Part shown: one piece after another, positions 43,107 to 51,792 of the stretch
How positions within the stretch are numbered: the stretch's first letter is position 1
How the letters are laid out: each line of letters starts with the position of its first letter
Assembly (NCBI GenBank): GCA_023427985.1
Contig: JAEYZM010000029.1
Location: 1-64,000, forward strand
DNA: 64,000 bases
Origin: Bacteroidota bacterium
GTDB lineage: Bacteria; Bacteroidota; Bacteroidia; Sphingobacteriales; Sphingobacteriaceae
Reading direction: 5' to 3'
Position numbers and translations under genes: made by a program
The notes under the pieces: model-generated
The model's database searches: none
Told to the model about the DNA's origin: nothing
Seen by the model: the letters and a program-made list of their open reading frames with translations, nothing else

Positions 43107-43820
43107 ATGAAAAAGATTTCCATTATATTAAGTTTATGCTTTATTTCAATAATAGCATTCTCTCAAAGCAGAACTTTACAATCTTATAAGCAAGATAAAT
43201 CTACTATTGTTAAAGATAGTGCCGGCAATATTTTATCGGCCGATCAGTGGTTTGGGAAAGTACAAAGCAACGATTATACCATCGAATTAATCAGTAAAGA
43301 AGGGGTAGAGCCTAAAGAATTTAAACTTAGACTTGCAACACCTGAAGAGCGCAGAATGGCACAAATGCTTAGCGATAGAAAAGGGCCCATCACTTTAGCT
43401 GGTTTTACGACTGGAAAACCTATTGCGGATTTTTCTGTAGTCGATATCAATGGAGTAACGCATACCAAGGAAAGTCTTTCTGGGAAAATTTTAGTCATTA
43501 ATTTTTGGTTCAAAGATGCTAGTCCTTGCAAGGCAGAAATACCTGAATTGAACAAATTGGTAAAAAAATATAAATCCAAAAATGTGGTGTTTCTAGCTCC
43601 AACCTACGATCCTGAATTCGATGTGAAGGAGTTCCTTAAGAAAAACCCATTTAATTATACGATATGTACCGATGTAGATCAAATGATCATCGACATGAAA
43701 ATCAGTAAGTACCCTACTCACGTTGTGGTTGACAAACAAGGTATCGTACAATTTGTTACTATTGGTCAAACGGATCATATTTACGATCAAATAGATTTTC
43801 AAATAACCAATTTATTATAG
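43107..43820 (+). CDS. TlpA-like thioredoxin-fold protein lacking the first catalytic Cys
   Basis: 237 residues. A signal peptide (MKKISIILSLCFISIIAFSQ) precedes an N-terminal region of about 85 residues and a thioredoxin/TlpA domain (FSVVDINGVTHTKESLSGKI, INFWFKDASPCKAEIPEL, VVFLAPTYDPEFDVKEFL, YPTHVVVDKQGIV with the cis-Pro). Where thiol reductases have WCxxC, this protein reads DASPC: only the second Cys (about residue 141) remains. It may be a mono-thiol chaperone or redox-inactive. It lies 11 nt upstream of the M16 peptidase gene and could be co-transcribed. Confidence 0.88.
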   Translation: MKKISIILSLCFISIIAFSQSRTLQSYKQDKSTIVKDSAGNILSADQWFGKVQSNDYTIELISKEGVEPKEFKLRLATPEERRMAQMLSDRKGPITLAGFTTGKPIADFSVVDINGVTHTKESLSGKILVINFWFKDASPCKAEIPELNKLVKKYKSKNVVFLAPTYDPEFDVKEFLKKNPFNYTICTDVDQMIIDMKISKYPTHVVVDKQGIVQFVTIGQTDHIYDQIDFQITNLL

Positions 43821-43831
43821 TCGATAATTAG

Positions 43832-45070
43832 ATGATAGAATTTAAGAGACACACTCTTAGTAATGGGCTTAGACTATTAGTGCATGAGGATCATACTGTT
43901 CCTATGACGGTGTTAAATGTGTTGTATGATGTAGGGGCTAAAGATGAAAATCCAAATCAAACCGGATTTGCGCATTTATTTGAACACCTAATGTTTGGTG
44001 GCTCTATTAACATACCATCCTACGATGAACCTTTACAAAAAGTAGGTGGCGAAAACAATGCATTCACCAGCAATGACATTACCAATTATTACATTCAAGT
44101 ACCATCCGTAAATGTTGAAACAGCTTTTTGGTTAGAATCGGACAGGATGTTAAATCTTGCCTTTTCTGAAAAAAGCTTGGAAGTTCAAAAAAATGTGGTA
44201 GTAGAAGAGTTTAAGCAAAGATATCTCAATCAGCCTTATGGCGATGTTTGGCTCAAATTAAGACCATTAGCTTATCAAGTACATCCCTATCAATGGGCTA
44301 CCATCGGCAAAGAAATTTCTCATATTGAGAATGCTAACATGAACGATGTAAAGAGCTTCTTTAAAAAACACTACAATCCTCAAAATGCCATTTTAGTAGT
44401 TGCTGGAGATATAACTTTTGATAGGGCTTTAGAACTTTCGGAAAAATGGTTTGGATCTATTGATGCTGGACAAAAATATAGTAGAAAATTAGATAAAGAA
44501 CCGACTCAAACTTCTGAGCGTATATTGAAACACGAAGCTGATGTTCCGAACGATTCTATTTATAAAGCATTTCATATAAGCAATCGACTCGATAAAAACT
44601 ATTATACTTCCGATATTATTTCAGATGTATTGTCAAGAGGAGAGTCCTCTCGTTTGTATCAAAAGCTCGTTAAAGAAAAGCAATTATTCTCAGAGGTAAA
44701 TGCATACATTACTGGGGACATAGACGAGGGTTTATTTATATTGGAAGGCAAGCCTTCTAAGGGGATAAGTTTAGAACAAGCCGATGCTGCATTGTGGGAA
44801 TGTTTAGAGGATTTGAAAAAAGAATTAATATCCGATCGAGAATTAAATAAAATCTACAATAAATTAGAATCGAGCAATGTATTTGCGGAGATGAATCTCT
44901 TAAATAAAGCTATGAACATAGCGTATTTTGAATTACTTGGCGATGCAAATTCGATGAATCTTGAAATTCAAAAATACAGGTCAGTGAGCGCATTAGATAT
45001 TCAAGAATATTCGAATCAAGTTTTCAGAAAAGAAAATTCATCGACATTATTTTACTATTCTAAAAATTAA
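43832..45070 (+). CDS. M16 family zinc metallopeptidase, catalytic subunit
   Basis: 412 residues, no signal peptide. The inverted zinc motif HLFEH is at residues 48-52 (GFAHLFEHLMFGGS) with the third ligand Glu expected in NVVVEEFKQRY about 75 residues later. The M16 C-terminal domain (SDVLSRGESSRLYQKLV) follows. It pairs with the next gene (2-nt gap), which lacks the zinc motif, giving the alpha/beta type of M16B heterodimer. Likely a cytosolic or periplasmic peptide-degrading chamber. Confidence 0.94.
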   Translation: MIEFKRHTLSNGLRLLVHEDHTVPMTVLNVLYDVGAKDENPNQTGFAHLFEHLMFGGSINIPSYDEPLQKVGGENNAFTSNDITNYYIQVPSVNVETAFWLESDRMLNLAFSEKSLEVQKNVVVEEFKQRYLNQPYGDVWLKLRPLAYQVHPYQWATIGKEISHIENANMNDVKSFFKKHYNPQNAILVVAGDITFDRALELSEKWFGSIDAGQKYSRKLDKEPTQTSERILKHEADVPNDSIYKAFHISNRLDKNYYTSDIISDVLSRGESSRLYQKLVKEKQLFSEVNAYITGDIDEGLFILEGKPSKGISLEQADAALWECLEDLKKELISDRELNKIYNKLESSNVFAEMNLLNKAMNIAYFELLGDANSMNLEIQKYRSVSALDIQEYSNQVFRKENSSTLFYYSKN

Positions 45071-45072
45071 AC

Positions 45073-46362
45073 ATGTTATTAGATATAGACAGGAAAACTG
45101 CACCCAATGCTTACGAACTAGAGAAGGTCGATTTACTGAAAGCTCAAAAAATTGAACTTGAAGGCTTTCAAGTTTATGTGCTTAATGGGGGATATGAAGA
45201 GGTGTGTAAATTGGAATTGATTTACTTGAATGGGAATAGAACAGAAAAGCAGAAACTCGTAGCAAATGCTTGTAATTATTTATTGAATTCTGGAACATCT
45301 ACTAGGAGTTCAATGGAAATTATGGAGGAAATTGATTTTTATGGTGCATTTTATCAGCACGAAAATTCATTTGATCGCTCTAGTGTTTCTGTTTATACCT
45401 TGAATAAATATTATAAGGAAGTCTTTGGTATTTTATTCGACGTATTAATCAATCCAATATTTCCACAGGAAGAATTAGATATTTATAAAACCAATGCTAA
45501 ACAACGTTTCTTAATTAATTCAACTAAGAATGAATTTTTAGCTAGGAAGGCATTTAATTATGCATTATTTGGAAATCATCCATACGGTTATAAAATTCAA
45601 GCCGATGATTTTGACGCAATAAATCGTAATGACATCATCGAATATTTTGAAAATAATTATCGAATAGAGCAAGCTTTAATAGTACTTTCTGGAAAAATTA
45701 CATCAGAAATCTTAGAAGAACTAAAATCAATACTAAGAAAATACAAAGAACAAGGTAAATATTCAGGTAATATAAATTTCGATTACCCAGAGCTAGGAGA
45801 ATACATTCCGAGCAAATATTTTGAGGATAAACAAGATGCATTACAATCGGCCATTAGAATAGGCAAACCAACCATAAATAAGCTTCATAAAGATTACATC
45901 GAATTAAGTATCGTTTGTACAATTCTAGGGGGCTATTTTGGTTCTAGGCTGATGTCAAATATTCGAGAAGACAAAGGATATACTTATGGAATTGGTGCTG
46001 GCTTATATTCCTTGTTAGATACCGGCTTTTTTTACATTGCTACTGAAGTTGGATCTGAAGTATGTAGTAAAGCACTCGATGAAATATATATGGAAATCAG
46101 TCGTTTAAGTACAGAACTTGTGCCAAATAAAGAACTTGAATTGGTGAAAAATTACTTAAAAGGCGCATATATCAGTGGAATTGAGAATATATTCAGTCAT
46201 GCCGACAAATTCAAAGGAATTGAACTTTACAATTTAAATTACGATTATTATGATCGGTATTTTGAATTATTGAACAGCATTACATCGACCCGAATCATGG
46301 ATTTGGCAAGACAATATTTAAGTGTTGAATCGATGTCAGAAGTAGTTATTGGAAAAAAATAA
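45073..46362 (+). CDS. M16 family peptidase-like protein, non-catalytic subunit
   Basis: 429 residues with the M16 fold pattern but no HxxEH: the corresponding helix reads VANACNYLLNSGTSTRS. The substrate-binding R/Y region is kept (SRLMSNIREDKGYTYGIGAGLYSLLDTGFF). Such subunits pair with a catalytic M16 subunit to form a closed chamber, as in mitochondrial processing peptidase and bacterial M16B dimers. Start 2 nt after the catalytic gene. The stop codon is directly followed by the -7 element of the next gene. Confidence 0.92.
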   Translation: MLLDIDRKTAPNAYELEKVDLLKAQKIELEGFQVYVLNGGYEEVCKLELIYLNGNRTEKQKLVANACNYLLNSGTSTRSSMEIMEEIDFYGAFYQHENSFDRSSVSVYTLNKYYKEVFGILFDVLINPIFPQEELDIYKTNAKQRFLINSTKNEFLARKAFNYALFGNHPYGYKIQADDFDAINRNDIIEYFENNYRIEQALIVLSGKITSEILEELKSILRKYKEQGKYSGNINFDYPELGEYIPSKYFEDKQDALQSAIRIGKPTINKLHKDYIELSIVCTILGGYFGSRLMSNIREDKGYTYGIGAGLYSLLDTGFFYIATEVGSEVCSKALDEIYMEISRLSTELVPNKELELVKNYLKGAYISGIENIFSHADKFKGIELYNLNYDYYDRYFELLNSITSTRIMDLARQYLSVESMSEVVIGKK

Positions 46363-46370
46363 TATATTTG
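46363..46370 (+). promoter_or_regulatory. Bacteroidota -7 element (TATATTTG) of the T9SS surface-protein gene, leaderless arrangement
   Basis: TATATTTG begins right after the upstream stop codon and is followed by AGA and the ATG at 46374, again a 3-nt spacing. Confidence 0.6.
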
Positions 46371-46373
46371 AGA

Positions 46374-47927
46374 ATGAAATTTTCTAAAATAGCATTAATC
46401 TTAGGAATAGGGCTCTTTACACAGGCAAAAGCACAGCAATTGCCATTGGTAACGATTGATTCTGTCTCTGTGATTGATGACAATTCTGTGTCAATTTCTT
46501 GGCAAGTGCCAAATGACCCTAGAATTGATGGGTATTATATCTATAGAATTGACAAAGAAACTCCAGACGGCCCAAGTAAGTTTTTACTGCCTCAAGAAGC
46601 AAGTGCAAACGGCCGACTAACCAACAATTTTATTTATGTCGATAATGATGCTCCATTCGATTTTCCTTCTGATAAACCGCTTAGATTTTATGTGGCAGCA
46701 TTTGATAGAGATGTAAATCCGATCAATATTTCACCATTAGACAGCGTTAATCGCAGACCACATGGTACAATGCACTTAAGACAAAATATCGACTTTTGTA
46801 ATAATGAAGCTCAATTATCTTGGAATGCATACCAAGGATGGGACAATGTTTCCAGATATGAAATATTGGAAAGTCAAAATGGGGGTCCTTATACAAGAGT
46901 GGCTACGGTTACGGGCAGAACATCGTACAACCAAAGAGGTCTTAGAACTGGTATAAATTATCAATATAAAATACGTGCAGTTAGCGCAACTTTAACTCAA
47001 AGTTCTAGTTCTAATCAAAAATCGGTTAGTGGATCTTTCTCTTTACCACCTGCATTTGTCTATTTAGCAAATGCAACAGTGCAGACTAACAATAGAAATA
47101 TTAATATCAACTGGTTAACGGATACCACAAATTTAAGGTTAACGTATCAAGTGATGTCGAGTACCGACAATATTAACTTTGAGGAAGTGGCTCGACTTGA
47201 TTCCGTATCGTATCAAAAAAGCCGAAATATTACTATAGGTAATGTTGCTCCGGAAAGAACAAATTATTGGTTTAAAATCATCACTTCTTGCTCTTGTCCC
47301 GATACCATTGACACGACAAATGTTTTAAAAATTGTTCGTTTACAAGCCGATTTTGTTGATCCTATTACAAATAGAATCACTTGGAATGATATGGAAGGTT
47401 GGTACAATCCATCGAGATATTACGAATTGTTCCGATTAAAATTAGACCCAATCACAAACACACAAGTATCGGAATTAATACTAACTACTTTAGCACCAGA
47501 TTCGGTTTACATAGATTCAGATGCTAGCCTAGCAGGTTCAGATGGTGTTACTTCATATTTCCTTAGAACCTATGAAGACAATTCTACACCTCAACCTTAT
47601 ATTGAAGGCGTAATGTCACAATCGAATGTTGCCTATATATATAGGGACATAAAAATTCTAGTTCCTGGAATTTTTACACCAAATGGCGCTAATCCTATAT
47701 TTTTACCTAGAGTTCAATCCTCAAATAACACTAAATTTAATATGAAAATCTATAATAAATGGGGAAAGCTCGTTTATGAAACGGATAATGAATTTATCGG
47801 TTGGGATGGAAGAGATAGAGATTCAGGTGATATTTGTTTACCAGGCGGGTATGTTTATTTAATTGATGTAACCGATTCTACGGGAAAAAACTACAAGAAA
47901 AATGGTTCGATAGTTTTGGCCGATTAA
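46374..47927 (+). CDS. Secreted fibronectin-III-like protein with gliding-type T9SS C-terminal domain
   Basis: 517 residues from the ATG at 46374: signal peptide (IALILGIGLFTQAKAQ), then about four Ig/FN3-like modules (VSISWQVPNDPRIDGYYIYR; AQLSWNAYQGWDNVSRYEI; NINWLTDTTNLRLTYQV; ITWNDMEGWYNPSRYYELFR), and the C-terminal gliding-motility/CHU_C type B domain (ILVPGIFTPNGANPIFLPRV, MKIYNKWGKLVYETDN, GWDGRDRDSGDICLPGGYVY). It should be exported by the type IX system and anchored or released at the surface. Function as adhesin or scaffold is inferred. Confidence 0.9.
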   Translation: MKFSKIALILGIGLFTQAKAQQLPLVTIDSVSVIDDNSVSISWQVPNDPRIDGYYIYRIDKETPDGPSKFLLPQEASANGRLTNNFIYVDNDAPFDFPSDKPLRFYVAAFDRDVNPINISPLDSVNRRPHGTMHLRQNIDFCNNEAQLSWNAYQGWDNVSRYEILESQNGGPYTRVATVTGRTSYNQRGLRTGINYQYKIRAVSATLTQSSSSNQKSVSGSFSLPPAFVYLANATVQTNNRNININWLTDTTNLRLTYQVMSSTDNINFEEVARLDSVSYQKSRNITIGNVAPERTNYWFKIITSCSCPDTIDTTNVLKIVRLQADFVDPITNRITWNDMEGWYNPSRYYELFRLKLDPITNTQVSELILTTLAPDSVYIDSDASLAGSDGVTSYFLRTYEDNSTPQPYIEGVMSQSNVAYIYRDIKILVPGIFTPNGANPIFLPRVQSSNNTKFNMKIYNKWGKLVYETDNEFIGWDGRDRDSGDICLPGGYVYLIDVTDSTGKNYKKNGSIVLAD

Positions 47928-47956
47928 CAATCTTTTTAAAATATCAATAAATTTTA

Positions 47957-47997
47957 TATTTTTGTGCGGCAAATAATAGAACGTAATTATTTGCCGC
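47957..47997 (+). promoter_or_regulatory. guaB promoter (-7 TATTTTTG) and 12-bp perfect leader hairpin
   Basis: TATTTTTG at 47957-47964 is followed by GCGGCAAATAAT (47966-47977), an 8-nt spacer (47978-47985) and its exact reverse complement (47986-47997), which ends on the base before the guaB ATG. Transcription would start at about 47968, so most of the leader is one hairpin touching the start codon. It may be an operator on DNA or a translation-controlling RNA fold; no T-run follows, so it is not a terminator. Confidence 0.75.
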
Positions 47998-49467
47998 ATG
48001 AATCTAGATCCCAAAAAATTTGTCTCAGAAGGTTTAACCTATGACGACGTACTTTTACTTCCAAGTTACTCAGAAGTTTTACCACGCGAAGTAAGCACTC
48101 AAACATTTCTAACAAAAAAAATCAAGTTAAACGTTCCTATCGTTTCCGCTGCGATGGATACCGTAACTGAATCTGCTTTAGCAATTGCCATTGCTCAAAA
48201 CGGTGGTATTGGAATGTTGCATAAAAACATGAGCATAGAACGTCAGGCCGATGAAGTGCGTAAAGTTAAACGTTCTGAAAGTGGCATGATTCAAGATCCC
48301 GTAACTTTACACGAAGATGCAACACTTGCAGAAGCTCTAAAGCTTATGAAGGAATATAAAATTGGTGGTATTCCTATCATCGATAAAAGTCAAAAATTAT
48401 TGGGGATTCTTACGAATCGCGACATTCGCTTTCAACGTGATATAAAACTGAAAGTGAAATCTGTAATGACTTCCACTAATCTTGTGACAGCACCTCAAGG
48501 TACCGACTTAAAAAAAGCAGAACAAATTTTACAACAACATAAAATTGAAAAACTTCCAGTTGTAGATAAAAAAGGAAAACTTACAGGCCTAATTACATAT
48601 AAAGACATTCAGAAATTTAAAAACTTCCCAAATGCATGTAAAGATGAGCACGGTAGATTGAGAGTGGGTGCAGCCGTGGGTGTTACTGCAGATACCATGG
48701 ACCGAGTAAAAGCTTTGGTAAATGCTGGGGTCGATGTAATAGCAATAGATACAGCACACGGGCACTCAAAGGGTGTCATCGAGATGCTTAAGAAAGTAAA
48801 AAAAGCTTATCCAAACTTACAAGTAATTGCAGGAAATATAGCAACTGCTGATGCTGCAAAAGCATTAGCAAAAGCTGGTGCCGATGCTGTGAAAGTAGGA
48901 ATAGGTCCTGGATCAATTTGTACGACACGTATCATAGCTGGTGTTGGAGTTCCTCAATTGTACGCCGTTTACGAATGTGCTAAAGCTTTAAAAGGTACGG
49001 GTGTTCCTGTGATTGCCGATGGTGGTATTAAACATACAGGTGATATTGCAAAAGCTATCGCAGCTGGTGCATCTTCAATCATGGCCGGTTCATTATTCGC
49101 AGGTGTTGAAGAATCGCCCGGCGAAACCATTATTTACGAAGGCCGTAAATTTAAATCGTATCGAGGTATGGGTTCTATAGAAGCAATGGAAAGCGGTTCT
49201 AAAGACAGATACTTCCAAGATGTAGAAGACGATATCAAAAAGTTGGTACCAGAAGGCATCGTTGGAAGAGTTCCTTATAAAGGTACATTGGCAGAAGTAA
49301 TGTATCAGTACGTGGGCGGACTAAAAGCAGGTATGGGATATTGTGGCGCAGCTACTATCGCCGATATGCAGAATGCTCGATTCGTGCGCATCACTGCTGC
49401 TGGTATGAAGGAAAGTCATCCGCACGACATCATCATAACGAATGAAGCTCCAAATTACTCGAGATAA
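47998..49467 (+). CDS. guaB: IMP dehydrogenase
   Basis: 489 residues: N-terminal barrel half (LTYDDVLLLPSYSEVLPREV), two CBS domains inserted at about residues 95-205 (MKEYKIGGIPIIDKSQKLLGILTNRD; KIEKLPVVDKKGKLTGLITYKD), then the catalytic loop VGIGPGSICTTRIIAGVGVPQ with Cys308, and the flap region GSKDRYFQ. The enzyme oxidises IMP to XMP, the entry to GMP synthesis. It has its own promoter hairpin and terminator: monocistronic. Confidence 0.97.
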   Translation: MNLDPKKFVSEGLTYDDVLLLPSYSEVLPREVSTQTFLTKKIKLNVPIVSAAMDTVTESALAIAIAQNGGIGMLHKNMSIERQADEVRKVKRSESGMIQDPVTLHEDATLAEALKLMKEYKIGGIPIIDKSQKLLGILTNRDIRFQRDIKLKVKSVMTSTNLVTAPQGTDLKKAEQILQQHKIEKLPVVDKKGKLTGLITYKDIQKFKNFPNACKDEHGRLRVGAAVGVTADTMDRVKALVNAGVDVIAIDTAHGHSKGVIEMLKKVKKAYPNLQVIAGNIATADAAKALAKAGADAVKVGIGPGSICTTRIIAGVGVPQLYAVYECAKALKGTGVPVIADGGIKHTGDIAKAIAAGASSIMAGSLFAGVEESPGETIIYEGRKFKSYRGMGSIEAMESGSKDRYFQDVEDDIKKLVPEGIVGRVPYKGTLAEVMYQYVGGLKAGMGYCGAATIADMQNARFVRITAAGMKESHPHDIIITNEAPNYSR

Positions 49468-49474
49468 AAAATCA

Positions 49475-49507
49475 AAAGGTATTACGATAAGTAATACCTT
49501 TATTGTT
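49475..49507 (+). terminator. Terminator of guaB
   Basis: AAAGGTATTAC (49475-49485) pairs perfectly with GTAATACCTTT (49491-49501) around a GATAA loop; the following TATTGTTTA is only moderately T-rich. Confidence 0.75.
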
Positions 49508-49517
49508 TATTTAAATT

Positions 49518-50102
49518 ATGAAATCAGTTTTACTTTTTTGTGGATCAGCAACTGGTAACGATCCCATCATTATCGAAGAAGCAAAAGCCTTGGGTGTATA
49601 CTTAGCAAAAAATAATTACCGATTAATTTATGGCGGAGGTAACATCGGCATAATGGGAATTGTTGCAAGTAGCGTGATGGAAAACGGCGGACAAGTAATT
49701 GGAATTATACCGCAATTCCTAATGGAAAAAGAGGTTGGTAAAATCGATTTAACAGAACTTCATGTGGTAAAAAGCATGCACGAGCGTAAAGCTTTAATGT
49801 GTGATTATGCCGATGTAGTACTGGCTTTGCCGGGAGGCTTTGGTACTTTTGACGAACTGTTCGAAATGTTAACCTGGTTGCAATTGGGACTTCACTCTAA
49901 ACCAATTGGTATATTAAACATCAATGGTTTTTACGATTTTCTATTGAAACAAATTGATCATTTAGTTGAGACTGAATTTTTAAAAGCAAACAATAGAGAT
50001 TTGCTTCTTGTTGCTACAACAGCAGAAGAATTATTGCATAAACTAAATACGGTAGAAATTCAACAAAACGACAAATGGTTTCGCGATAGAAATTTGAGTT
50101 AA
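49518..50102 (+). CDS. LOG family protein (TIGR00730 type, nucleoside 5'-monophosphate phosphoribohydrolase-like)
   Basis: 194 residues. Rossmann-like LOG fold with LLFCGSATGNDPIIIEEA, YGGGNIGIMGIVA, MHERKALMCDYADVVLALPGGFGTFDELFEMLTW. The two last stretches hold the catalytic PGGxGTxxE. Characterised members release a base from nucleoside monophosphates (cytokinin activation in plants, AMP and others in bacteria). Position after guaB, though beyond a terminator, hints at nucleotide turnover. Confidence 0.9.
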   Translation: MKSVLLFCGSATGNDPIIIEEAKALGVYLAKNNYRLIYGGGNIGIMGIVASSVMENGGQVIGIIPQFLMEKEVGKIDLTELHVVKSMHERKALMCDYADVVLALPGGFGTFDELFEMLTWLQLGLHSKPIGILNINGFYDFLLKQIDHLVETEFLKANNRDLLLVATTAEELLHKLNTVEIQQNDKWFRDRNLS

Positions 50103-50128
50103 TACAATTACATCATTATCTTGCAGAC

Positions 50129-51757
50129 ATGAACATAGAATTCAATAAAAACGAAGATGTAAACAAGCAATTGGTTTTTCAAATGAAGACCAAATTGAAA
50201 AAAGTTATGGAAGGTGGAGGAGCTAAAAGTGCTGCTAAACAAAAAGAAAAAGGTAAACTTTTAGCACGTGAACGTATTGAATATTTAATAGATAAAGACT
50301 CTGAATTTTTAGAAATTGGTGCATTTGCTGCCGATGGTATGTATGAAGAACATGGTGGATGTCCATCAGCTGGAGTGATTACGGGAATAGGATACGTATC
50401 GGGTCGACAATGCATGATTGTTGCGAACGATGCTACTGTTAAGGCAGGGGCTTGGTTTCCAATGACTGGTAAGAAAAATTTGAGAGCACAAGAAATATCT
50501 ATCGAAAATAAATTACCCATCATTTATTTAGTGGACAGTGCAGGCGTTTATTTACCCATGCAAGATGAAATTTTTCCTGATAAAGAACATTTCGGAAGAA
50601 TTTTTAGAAACAATGCAGTAATGTCGTCAATGGGTATTCTGCAAATTGCAGCAATAATGGGCTCTTGTGTAGCAGGTGGAGCATACTTACCGATTATGAG
50701 CGATGAGGCAATGATTGTAGAAGGTACAGGATCTGTCTTTCTTGCAGGCTCGTATTTAGTAAAATCTGCAATAGGTGAAGACATTGACAATGAAACCTTA
50801 GGAGGTGCAACTACTCATTGTGAAATATCAGGAGTTACCGATTATAAACATCCAAACGATCATGCGTGTTTGGACTCCATTAAAAACATTTTATCTAAAG
50901 TAGGCGCATACAATAAAGCTGGTTTTGATCGAGTAAAACCTGCTGCTCCTAAAAAAGACATGAAAGAAATCTATGGCATTTTACCTGATAATAGAGAAAA
51001 GCCATACGATATGCACGAACTTATAGAACGTTTAGTAGATCATTCAGAATTTGAAGAATACAAAGCGAATTATGGACAATCAATTGTGTGTGGTTTAGCT
51101 CGAATCGATGGATGGGCAGTTGGAATTGTGGCGAATCAACGAAAGGTTGTAAAAAGTAAAAAAGGGGAGATGCAATTTGGTGGCGTAATCTATTCTGATT
51201 CGGCCGACAAAGCAGCAAGATTTATTATGAATTGCAATCAGAAAAAAATCCCATTGGTATTTTTACAAGATGTTACGGGATTTATGGTGGGATCAAGATC
51301 AGAGCATGGTGGAATTATTAAAGATGGTGCTAAGATGGTGAATGCAATGGCGAACTCTGTGGTACCAAAGTTTACTATTGTAGTGGGTAATTCTTATGGT
51401 GCAGGTAATTATGCCATGTGTGGAAAAGCATACGATCCGCGATTAATTTATGCATGGCCTTCTGCAAAAATTGCAGTAATGGGAGGTTCACAAGCTGCTA
51501 AAACTTTAATGCAAATTCAAGCTGCAACATTGAAGTCAAAAGGAGAAGAAATTAATGCCGAAAAAGAAGCAGAGTTATTAAAAACAATAACGGAAAGGTA
51601 TGAAAGTCAAACAACACCTTATTATGCTGCTGCAAGGTTGTGGGTCGATGGTATCATTGATCCAATAGAAACAAGAAAAGTAATATCAATGGGTATTGAA
51701 GCTGCAGATCATGCGCCTATAGAGAAAAGATATAACGTAGGAGTTATTCAAACATAG
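50129..51757 (+). CDS. Acyl-CoA carboxylase carboxyltransferase (beta) subunit, MCC-beta-like
   Basis: 542 residues with both halves of the carboxyltransferase domain: KGKLLARERIEYLIDKDSEF, GGCPSAGVITGIGYVSGR, VAGGAYLPIMSDEAMIVEG, GEDIDNETLGGATTHCEISG and DVTGFMVGSRSEHGGIIKDG, VVGNSYGAGNYAMCGKAY, WPSAKIAVMGGSQAA. The SEHGGIIKDGAKM and GGSQAA patterns are of the 3-methylcrotonyl-CoA carboxylase beta type rather than propionyl-CoA. It transfers carboxyl from biotin to an acyl-CoA. No biotin carboxylase/BCCP gene is next to it. Confidence 0.9.
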   Translation: MNIEFNKNEDVNKQLVFQMKTKLKKVMEGGGAKSAAKQKEKGKLLARERIEYLIDKDSEFLEIGAFAADGMYEEHGGCPSAGVITGIGYVSGRQCMIVANDATVKAGAWFPMTGKKNLRAQEISIENKLPIIYLVDSAGVYLPMQDEIFPDKEHFGRIFRNNAVMSSMGILQIAAIMGSCVAGGAYLPIMSDEAMIVEGTGSVFLAGSYLVKSAIGEDIDNETLGGATTHCEISGVTDYKHPNDHACLDSIKNILSKVGAYNKAGFDRVKPAAPKKDMKEIYGILPDNREKPYDMHELIERLVDHSEFEEYKANYGQSIVCGLARIDGWAVGIVANQRKVVKSKKGEMQFGGVIYSDSADKAARFIMNCNQKKIPLVFLQDVTGFMVGSRSEHGGIIKDGAKMVNAMANSVVPKFTIVVGNSYGAGNYAMCGKAYDPRLIYAWPSAKIAVMGGSQAAKTLMQIQAATLKSKGEEINAEKEAELLKTITERYESQTTPYYAAARLWVDGIIDPIETRKVISMGIEAADHAPIEKRYNVGVIQT

Positions 51758-51792
51758 TTGAATAAATAGTATCTTTATTCAAATTATTTGCA

